From an uncultured Bacilli bacterium (GTDB lineage Bacteria; Bacillota_I; Bacilli_A; RF39; UBA660): DNA of 15,169 nt. Both the position numbers and the translations under genes were made by a program. The stretch spans positions 1-15,169 of the forward strand of contig CALVJE010000015.1 in NCBI GenBank assembly GCA_944331725.1. The letters run 5' to 3'. Below, piece by piece: positions 7,305 to 13,320 of the stretch (the stretch's first letter is position 1; each line of letters begins with the position of its first letter). A model generated the notes under the pieces. The model saw nothing but the letters and a program-made list of their open reading frames with translations, was not told the origin of the DNA and searched no databases.

Positions 7305-8838
7305 TATACACCCCCAAAACATTTACATTCCAAATCTCAGTTTTATCTTTATCATTATTTATAATCTTTTCTACGGCAATCATTGAAGTCATCATAGAAT
7401 GATCCATATTATTATAATGATGTTGTCCATTTCTACCAACACAATAAAGATTAGAAAATTGATTTAAATATTCAATTAATTTATCAATCTCATTATAAGT
7501 ATCAAAATAAGCAGGATATGCTTTCTTTACTCTTTCCAAATGAGAATCTAAAACATCTTCTTTATTAATTATATTCATTTTAACTAATTCATCAATCGCC
7601 TTATTAATAAAATCTTCATCTTTCATATTCCATTTATCATCAGATTCATTACAAAAGTATTCTAATCCTAACCATATATTATCTATAGGAGAATCTACCA
7701 TATAAATTGACCAATTATTAAAAATTTGAATTCTTCCTAAATCAACATCTCTATTTTGAACATAAAGCCAACAATCAGGAATTATATTACAAATAGTTCT
7801 TATATTAGTTGTATTCTTTAACTTTAATTTTTTAACTAATAAACCAACAGTCATAAAATCACGATATGGTAAATTAGTAGCAATTCTTTTAATATCAGGA
7901 TCTATTTTAATAGAAAAACTTTCAATTAAATCTTTTAAAGGCATAGATGAAATAAATATATCTCCTTTTAACTCTACTTCTTTAGATTTATTTTTATATA
8001 CAACAGAAACTATTTTTTTATTTTTAATATTAATCTTAGTAACAGTACAATCTTTTCTAACTTCTCCATTTTTCTTTAAAATTTTCTTTTCAACTTCTTC
8101 CCAAAATTGTCCAGGACCATATTTAGGATAATAAAAACTTTCAATCAAAGATGTCTCTTTTTTCTTATTTTTAATATGTAATAATCTATAAAGCCAATCT
8201 TTTATTACTACTAAAACAGATAAGCCTTTCGCTCTTTGACTCCCCCAATCAGGACTAATTTTAGAAGGATGTCTTCCCCATACTTTTAAAGTATAATCTT
8301 CAAAAAACATTTTATAAAGTTTTTTACCAAATCTATTAATATAAAAATTTTCTAAAGATGTTTCTTTTCTTTTAAAAATAATAGATTTTAAATAACTAAA
8401 TCCTCCACTTAAAACATTAAAAAATCCCAAATTTTTAAGAGTATTCCAATTTATTGTAATTGGATAATTAAAAAAATGTTTTAAATAATAAATACGTGAT
8501 AGTCTATCTCTAACTAAAAAAGTATTATCAGTAATATCAGGATCAGGACCATCTTTTGCAAGTTTTTTTTCTCGTCCTAAAACTTTATCATCAAAACTAT
8601 CCTTTCCTTGAATAGGCATAATTTCTTTCCAAAAATTAACAACTTCTTCATTTTTAGAAAAAAATCTATGACCCCCTAAATCCATACGATTATTATGATA
8701 GTTAATAGTTTTAGAAATACCACCTACTTGACTATCACTTTCTAAAACTATTATTTTATATTTATTACTTTTTTTTAACAATTCATAAGCTGCAGTTAAT
8801 CCAGCAGGACCTGCACCAATAATTACAACTGTTTGCAT
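7291..8838 (-). CDS. FAD-dependent oxidoreductase/mutase, UGM/protoporphyrinogen-oxidase-like
   Basis: A 515-residue flavoprotein. The N-terminal Rossmann motif is VVIIGAGPAGLTAAYEL (4-20), with the ribose-binding Glu in VLESD (E33) and the VGGISKT motif (38-44), followed by GGHRFF (55-60). The C-terminal FAD-binding segment contains CVGRNGQHHYNNMDHSM (466-482), whose YNNMD resembles the YxNMD of UDP-galactopyranose mutases. This places it in the large UGM/amine-oxidase/PPOX-like group (COG1232-like). Reaction not determinable. Pairing with a GT-C-like membrane protein suggests modification of a nucleotide- or lipid-linked sugar rather than heme synthesis, and no heme genes are nearby. Start: GAGG nine bases before ATG. 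It begins its own unit after the glucosaminidase terminator. Confidence 0.8.
   Translation of the reverse strand: MQTVVIIGAGPAGLTAAYELLKKSNKYKIIVLESDSQVGGISKTINYHNNRMDLGGHRFFSKNEEVVNFWKEIMPIQGKDSFDDKVLGREKKLAKDGPDPDITDNTFLVRDRLSRIYYLKHFFNYPITINWNTLKNLGFFNVLSGGFSYLKSIIFKRKETSLENFYINRFGKKLYKMFFEDYTLKVWGRHPSKISPDWGSQRAKGLSVLVVIKDWLYRLLHIKNKKKETSLIESFYYPKYGPGQFWEEVEKKILKKNGEVRKDCTVTKINIKNKKIVSVVYKNKSKEVELKGDIFISSMPLKDLIESFSIKIDPDIKRIATNLPYRDFMTVGLLVKKLKLKNTTNIRTICNIIPDCWLYVQNRDVDLGRIQIFNNWSIYMVDSPIDNIWLGLEYFCNESDDKWNMKDEDFINKAIDELVKMNIINKEDVLDSHLERVKKAYPAYFDTYNEIDKLIEYLNQFSNLYCVGRNGQHHYNNMDHSMMTSMIAVEKIINNDKDKTEIWNVNVLGVYNEEN
7309..7315 (-). promoter_or_regulatory. RBS that fixes the GT-C start inside the flavoprotein gene
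   Basis: GGGGGTG on the minus strand, four bases before ATG 7304. The alternative ATG 7322 has this run inside its own coding sequence and only a weak GGA upstream. Confidence 0.6.
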
Positions 8839-8864
8839 AATAAAACCTCATATCTACATAAGTC

Positions 8865-8893
8865 ATAATAACATATATAAAGCAAAAAGAAAA
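8865..8893 (-). promoter_or_regulatory. Promoter of the flavoprotein/GT-C operon
   Basis: On the minus strand, an extended -10 TGTTATTAT (TATTAT at 8870-8865) with a poor -35 TTTTCT (8893-8888) 17 bases upstream. The -35 lies in the T-run of the preceding terminator. Predicted leader is about 20 bases and contains the SD GAGG. Confidence 0.4.
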
Positions 8894-8907
8894 GAGCCGA
8901 AGCTCTT
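8883..8907 (-). terminator. Intrinsic terminator of the glucosaminidase gene, UUCG loop
   Basis: On the minus strand, AAGAGC (8907-8902) - TTCG - GCTCTT (8897-8892), followed by TTCTTTTT. The CUUCGG closure is an exceptionally stable tetraloop. The stem includes two bases of the stop codon (8908-8906). It is among the most GC-rich stretches in the window. Confidence 0.85.
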
Positions 8908-9643
8908 ATCTACTTTTAATTACTGCAATATAATTATTTACTTGACTAGCCCAAGTAGTACTAGCAGCATATTTTGGACCAATTGTCTCTGGTGTAGTTA
9001 GTCCATAAGCATAATAATTACGATATAAGTTATCTAAATAACCCATAATACCTTCATCAAGTGTAGGATATGCTTTATAAGATCCTCCACCACAACTTGG
9101 TCCTCCTTTTTGTCCACCAACATTATTACATTCACGAACTAAACTACTACAAGTACCATTACATCCTGTTTCGTGAAGAATAATAGCAGTAGCCATATAA
9201 GGATCAATACCTAACTGTAATGAATAACTTGCAATTAAGTATCCTTTACCTGAAATAGTAGAGTTTAAGGAACGATTAAGCTTTTCTCCTAACTGATTCA
9301 TTGTTAATCCATCAAAAACAATAGGATCAACGGGAACAGTATTAACTTCATCATAAGTCTTAACATCCTCTAATTCTTCTTCGATAACTACTTCTTCAAC
9401 ATTTTCAGTATCTACAGTAGAAGCATCAACTATTTCATTATTATTAGATTCATCTGAAACTGTTTCATTGTTATTATTAACTTCTTCTACAGTTCCAGAA
9501 TTCATATCTTTCATAGTCACTTTTTCATAAACTACAGTATTCTCTTCTATTTGAAAAGCTTTATACTGTAAAACTCCTGCTAAGCCTATCATAAATACAC
9601 CAATAGATGCCAACGTAAGACTCAGCTTACTAACTTTTTTCAT
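8906..9643 (-). CDS. Membrane-anchored glucosaminidase-like cell-wall hydrolase
   Basis: A 245-residue protein. Residues 1-6 are basic (MKKVSK), followed by one hydrophobic segment (7-27), a signal anchor or uncleaved signal. Residues 33-107 are an acidic, Asn/Glu/Val-rich spacer, probably crossing the wall. Residues 115-245 resemble the glucosaminidase/lysozyme-like fold (GH73-type): GIDPYMATAIILHETG with the catalytic Glu candidate E158, NNVGGQKG, the YPTLDEGI strand, NYYAYGLTTPETIG and KYAASTTWASQVN. Expected to cut peptidoglycan glycan strands outside the membrane. Four cysteines (161, 165, 172, 184) cluster just after the catalytic Glu and could form two disulfides. ATG 9643 is chosen over 9667 because AAGGAGGA precedes it by three bases and 9667 falls near the predicted transcription start. 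It follows the adhesin gene and has its own strong promoter with a palindrome. Confidence 0.82.
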   Translation of the reverse strand: MKKVSKLSLTLASIGVFMIGLAGVLQYKAFQIEENTVVYEKVTMKDMNSGTVEEVNNNNETVSDESNNNEIVDASTVDTENVEEVVIEEELEDVKTYDEVNTVPVDPIVFDGLTMNQLGEKLNRSLNSTISGKGYLIASYSLQLGIDPYMATAIILHETGCNGTCSSLVRECNNVGGQKGGPSCGGGSYKAYPTLDEGIMGYLDNLYRNYYAYGLTTPETIGPKYAASTTWASQVNNYIAVIKSR

Positions 9644-9646
9644 AGT

Positions 9647-9654
9647 TCCTCCTT
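9647..9654 (-). promoter_or_regulatory. RBS that fixes the glucosaminidase start
   Basis: AAGGAGGA on the minus strand, three bases before ATG 9643. The upstream in-frame ATG at 9667 has no SD and lies five bases after the -10 box. Confidence 0.8.
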
Positions 9655-9671
9655 CAAATAAGAACAATAAA

Positions 9672-9700
9672 ATTGTACCAAATATTTAATTTTTTGTCAA
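9672..9700 (-). promoter_or_regulatory. Near-consensus promoter of the glucosaminidase gene
   Basis: On the minus strand, perfect TTGACA (9700-9695), a 17-base spacer, and extended -10 TGGTACAAT (TACAAT at 9677-9672). This is the best sigma-70/SigA-type promoter in the window. Predicted start near 9665 gives a leader of about 22 bases. Confidence 0.85.
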
Positions 9701-9708
9701 ATTTGACA
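9695..9708. promoter_or_regulatory. 14-bp perfect palindrome over the -35 box, candidate operator
   Basis: TGTCAAATTTGACA is its own reverse complement and ends in the TTGACA -35 hexamer. On the minus strand it is followed by A rather than T, so it is not a terminator for the adhesin gene. Its position suits a repressor dimer that blocks RNA polymerase. The regulator is not identifiable; half-site TGTCA/TGACA does not match an operator I can name with confidence. Confidence 0.5.
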
Positions 9709-9735
9709 CCCGAACCTATTATATTATATGCATTT

Positions 9736-12700
9736 TTAATGATTTTTACTTGACTTTATCCTAGTCTTGTTCTTATAGGAAATATAGATCAAAACTCCAC
9801 CAATAATTATCAAAATACCACCAACTAAATAGATATATGTAGCATTACTACTTGTATTAGGTACTTCAACTAATCTTGAATTATACATAATTTCATTTTG
9901 GATATCTCCAGTTTCTAATACATTAAACTCTACTACTGATGTATTTAATACATAACCATCTGGAGCGATTGTTTCAGTAAGAGTATATCTACCAACTGGA
10001 AGTTTTTCTATGTAATGAGGACTATCACTTGATATCCATTCTTCTACTATTTCTCCATTACTATCTCTTATTACTAAGTGTGCACCTTCTACTTCTTCAC
10101 TTCCCGCCATATCTTTCTTACTTATATTTATTTTAGTAAAGTCATTTACAAAGTTTATTACCCCAACTTCATTACTATCACTAACACTAAAGTATATTGG
10201 CTCTTCATTTACTATTACGCCATCTGGTGATTCTATTTGTTTAAGAATATAATCACCTAATTCTAACTCTTCACTTGTATATCCATCTTTAGTTACTTCA
10301 AATTCATCTATTAAAGTACCATCTCTTGTCTCTAATCTATAACTATATCCACTAATTCCCTTTGTATCTACAGTTAGTATTCTATTATTAACACTTATTG
10401 TAGTTATATCATTACTTACATTAACACTCTGTACTTTTCCTGTTTCTAATACTCTAAATGTTACCTTAGATCCTGTTCCTATATATCCACTAGGTGCTTC
10501 TATCTCTTCAAGACTATATAATCCTGGACTTAATCTCATAACTTTATATGGACTATTACTACTTACAAAAGTAATAGGTTCCATCTCTCCATCTAATCTA
10601 CTAAGTCTCATTGTCGCACCACTTATATATTCTCCAGTTCTAGCATCTATCTTACCTAAATTTACTACTATAGGTTTATTTTTTATTACAACACTAGCAT
10701 TAGGATTTTTAGAATCTATTGTCACAGGATATTTTTTATCACTCTTTATATAACCTAAAGGTGTATTAACTTCTACTACCTCATATGTTCCTTCTTCTAA
10801 ATCTGTTATAACACTAGGACCATTAGATGTAGTTATACTCTTAATTACTTCATCACCTTTTCTTATCTCTAAATTTACTCCACTAACAGCTTCCCCCCTC
10901 TCACTATCTATCTTCTCTATTGTTAAACTTCCCTTTCTATTAACAATTGAAAATGAAAAAGAAGCATTATCAGCATTATAATTTATTTCTTTCAATTCAT
11001 TATTTTTTATATAACCATCAGGTGCTTTAACTTCTTCTAAATAATATGTACCATAATCTAATCCTTCTATAAAATATGGCATATCTCCACTAACAAAAGT
11101 TTCTATCTCTTCTTTATTACTATCTAAAAGTCTCAATGTTGCCCCTGGAATACATTCTCCATATTCATCTACTTTTGCTAAATACAGTCTTGTCTTAACA
11201 TTTTCCATAGTTACTTGAATACTAGTAGTATTCTCATCTATTATAAAACTTTTTCTCTCAGTATTTAAAGCATAACCACTAGGTGCCTCTATTTCTTCTA
11301 CATAATATGTACCTGGACTTAATTTATCAAGACTATAAGCTTCTTTAGTAGTAGTAAATGCCTCTATCTCATCACCATTACTATTAGTAACTCTTAACTT
11401 CGCTCCACTTAAAGGATTACCTTCTTCATCAACTTTATTTATAACTACTTGATTATTTGAATTATAAAATGTTACAGTCCTAGCTTCTTTCTCTTCTCCA
11501 GTAATAGTAACAGGAACTTCACTACTACTTAAAGTATATCCATTAGGTGCTTTAACTTCAACTACTTTATATTCCCCAGGTCCTAAACCTTTAATACTAT
11601 GTGCTTTATTATTAGAAGTCCATTCATCAATAATACTATTATCAGAAACCCTAACTAATCTTAATACCGCTCCACTTACAAAATTATTATTACTAGCATC
11701 TTTCTTTTCTATTAACACTTCATTCTTCTCATCTTCAAAATCAACAGTAATACTAGTATGACTTTTATCTAATGTAAATTCTTTTTCTTCACTACTTACA
11801 AAATAACCAGACGGTGCAGATACTTCAACCACTTTATAAGTACCTTCACTTAATTTAGTAGTATCAACACTAACATAATCATTAGTTGTTGTAATTGTAT
11901 CAACCACTTCATTGTTACTATTAACAATATTTAATACCGCTCCACTAACAGGATTACCTGTATCACTATCTATTTTTCTTATTCTTACATCATACTTTGA
12001 ATTAGTAATCATACTACTAATATTTAAATTACTATCACTTATTACTACATTAGTACTCTCTTTATCTATATAATATCCATTAGGAGCCCTTACCTCTTTT
12101 ATCTCATACTCTCCAGGTAATAAGTTATCTACTAAATAATCTTCAGTTGTAGTAGTAAAGTTTATCACACTCTTATTTGTTGCCATTCTAATTACTTCTA
12201 TACTAGCACCTTCCAAAGAAGTATTATCACTACTATCTACTTTTTTTATTGTTAAACTTCCGCTTGGCATTTTAACACTAGCAGATACGGTCTTCTGTTT
12301 AGGTACACCTACAAGTGTACTAACAACTGACTGTTGCATTGTATCTACCATATCACTAGGAGGATCATAACTGTAAGCAACATATTCTGTATAATTAACT
12401 ACTACATTTATATTTACATTTATAGGATTATCTATCTTAGATAAATCTACTCTTAATTTAAAACCTTCTCCACTATTTATAGTATTAGAACCTATCACTT
12501 CATCACTACTATTAAGAACTTCTACTGCATTATTATCTATACTTACTGCATAATTATCAAAACTAACATTACTATTTACTGTAATTATATCTGTCATTAA
12601 ATATCTATTATCACTACTTAATTTAAAGTCACTAGTAGAAATATTAAAACTAGGATTAATTGTAACAGGATTATTTTTAGCATAAACTGCCCCTGTTATT

Positions 12701-13260
12701 AATGGTTCTATAACACTATAATAAGAACTGTTTTTAATAACTTTTTTTTGATTAGCAGTTAAAACTCCATCAATATCATCACTAACACCATTTACCCTAT
12801 CTTGATAAAACCAAATTGCAACTTGTGTTAAATAATCATCATTTTTATCATTACCAGTTAAACTTTTATTAGGATAAGCATTTTGCAAAATATAAACATA
12901 ACCTGCATCAAGAGGAACTTCATTTTTAGTAATAGTTTTAGGACTATCATTATTAGGCCATCCTTTTTCTTTTTCAAGACAGTAAACAGTATATCTATTA
13001 CTACCATCATAAGCATAATAAGGAACTAAAGATATTATTTCTTCATCACTCAATCCTTCACTAAATAAAGTAACCCTATCAGTAAGAGTATCTCCCATAC
13101 CAGTCGTTAATGTATCAGGTAACTCCGTTGGAATAGCATATGAACTTGCTACCGTTTTCCCAAAAAATATAACCATAATAATTGAAAAAAAGATACTAAC
13201 TGTAACCTTCAACCAATCATTTTCACTTTTCTTAAATAAACTACCAATCTTACCTAACAT
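9736..13260 (-). CDS. Thioester-domain, SpaA/Cna_B-repeat surface adhesin with sortase-like tail
   Basis: A 1174-residue wall protein. Hydrophobic signal segment 16-42 (likely cleavage after ASSYA). A thioester (TQXA) domain follows, with the Cys in YTVYCLEKE (C94) and Gln in TQVAIWF (Q146); in this family the Cys-Gln thioester binds host amines covalently. A second beta-rich region covers about 200-330. Nine SpaA/Cna_B-like domains of about 90 residues span 334-1128. Eight keep the isopeptide Lys (340, 429, 519, 609, 696, 783, 870, 1048) and E-box Glu (389, 479, 568, 656, 743, 830, 919, 1096). Repeat 2 ends in Asp rather than Asn, and repeat 8 lacks both Lys and Glu. The C-terminus has VPNTS (1133-1137), a membrane segment (about 1140-1160) and a basic tail, i.e. 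a non-canonical LPXTG-like signal. ATG 13260 is chosen over GTG 13269 and ATG 13266 because AGGTGAT precedes it correctly. No sortase gene is in the window. Confidence 0.9.
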   Translation of the reverse strand: MLGKIGSLFKKSENDWLKVTVSIFFSIIMVIFFGKTVASSYAIPTELPDTLTTGMGDTLTDRVTLFSEGLSDEEIISLVPYYAYDGSNRYTVYCLEKEKGWPNNDSPKTITKNEVPLDAGYVYILQNAYPNKSLTGNDKNDDYLTQVAIWFYQDRVNGVSDDIDGVLTANQKKVIKNSSYYSVIEPLITGAVYAKNNPVTINPSFNISTSDFKLSSDNRYLMTDIITVNSNVSFDNYAVSIDNNAVEVLNSSDEVIGSNTINSGEGFKLRVDLSKIDNPINVNINVVVNYTEYVAYSYDPPSDMVDTMQQSVVSTLVGVPKQKTVSASVKMPSGSLTIKKVDSSDNTSLEGASIEVIRMATNKSVINFTTTTEDYLVDNLLPGEYEIKEVRAPNGYYIDKESTNVVISDSNLNISSMITNSKYDVRIRKIDSDTGNPVSGAVLNIVNSNNEVVDTITTTNDYVSVDTTKLSEGTYKVVEVSAPSGYFVSSEEKEFTLDKSHTSITVDFEDEKNEVLIEKKDASNNNFVSGAVLRLVRVSDNSIIDEWTSNNKAHSIKGLGPGEYKVVEVKAPNGYTLSSSEVPVTITGEEKEARTVTFYNSNNQVVINKVDEEGNPLSGAKLRVTNSNGDEIEAFTTTKEAYSLDKLSPGTYYVEEIEAPSGYALNTERKSFIIDENTTSIQVTMENVKTRLYLAKVDEYGECIPGATLRLLDSNKEEIETFVSGDMPYFIEGLDYGTYYLEEVKAPDGYIKNNELKEINYNADNASFSFSIVNRKGSLTIEKIDSERGEAVSGVNLEIRKGDEVIKSITTSNGPSVITDLEEGTYEVVEVNTPLGYIKSDKKYPVTIDSKNPNASVVIKNKPIVVNLGKIDARTGEYISGATMRLSRLDGEMEPITFVSSNSPYKVMRLSPGLYSLEEIEAPSGYIGTGSKVTFRVLETGKVQSVNVSNDITTISVNNRILTVDTKGISGYSYRLETRDGTLIDEFEVTKDGYTSEELELGDYILKQIESPDGVIVNEEPIYFSVSDSNEVGVINFVNDFTKINISKKDMAGSEEVEGAHLVIRDSNGEIVEEWISSDSPHYIEKLPVGRYTLTETIAPDGYVLNTSVVEFNVLETGDIQNEIMYNSRLVEVPNTSSNATYIYLVGGILIIIGGVLIYISYKNKTRIKSSKNH
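9739..9864 (-). other. Sortase-like sorting signal, VPNTS type
   Basis: Residues 1133-1174 of the adhesin: VPNTS, then a segment rich in I/L/G/V of about 20 residues, then YKNKTRIKSSKNH. The layout is that of an LPXTG signal, with V for L and S for the normally invariant G. Confidence 0.7.
9880..12261 (-). repeat. Nine tandem SpaA/Cna_B-like domain repeats within the adhesin
   Basis: Repeats start at about residues 334, 424, 514, 604, 690, 776, 864, 954 and 1044. Each opens with a strand of the type VxIxKxD, has GATLRL/GAVLxI, SPGTYxVEE, APxGY, and closes with xxN. The copies are clearly diverged in protein sequence, so they are old duplications and not a recent tandem array. Confidence 0.88.
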
Positions 13261-13264
13261 ATTC

Positions 13265-13271
13265 ATCACCT
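13265..13271 (-). promoter_or_regulatory. RBS that fixes the adhesin start
   Basis: AGGTGAT on the minus strand, four bases before ATG 13260. The earlier candidate starts GTG 13269 and ATG 13266 lie inside this element. Confidence 0.7.
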
Positions 13272-13282
13272 ATTATAAATAA

Positions 13283-13311
13283 AGTATATCACAAAAAAAA
13301 TAGTAATTAAA
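13283..13311 (-). promoter_or_regulatory. Promoter of the adhesin gene
   Basis: On the minus strand, extended -10 TGATATACT (TATACT at 13288-13283), with a weak -35 TTTAAT (13311-13306) 17 bases upstream, inside the loop of the tex terminator. Predicted start is near 13276. A second TATAAT (13277-13272) is too close to the SD to be used without giving an almost leaderless message. Confidence 0.4.
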
Positions 13312-13320
13312 TACTATTTT
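13293..13320 (-). terminator. Intrinsic terminator of tex
   Basis: On the minus strand, AAAATAGTA (13320-13312) pairs with TACTATTTT (13305-13297) around a six-base loop, followed by four more T. The loop contains the tex stop codon TAA (13309-13307). Only one G-C pair is in the stem, so strength is uncertain. Confidence 0.6.

Noticed and set aside
9716..9735. Terminator after the adhesin gene
   Set aside because: No stem followed by a T-run in the minus-strand direction; the nearby palindrome is followed by A, so read-through into the glucosaminidase gene is possible.
9880..12261. Recent tandem DNA repeat or CRISPR-like array
   Set aside because: Periodicity is at protein-domain level (about 90 residues) with diverged copies; no short identical repeats with spacers.
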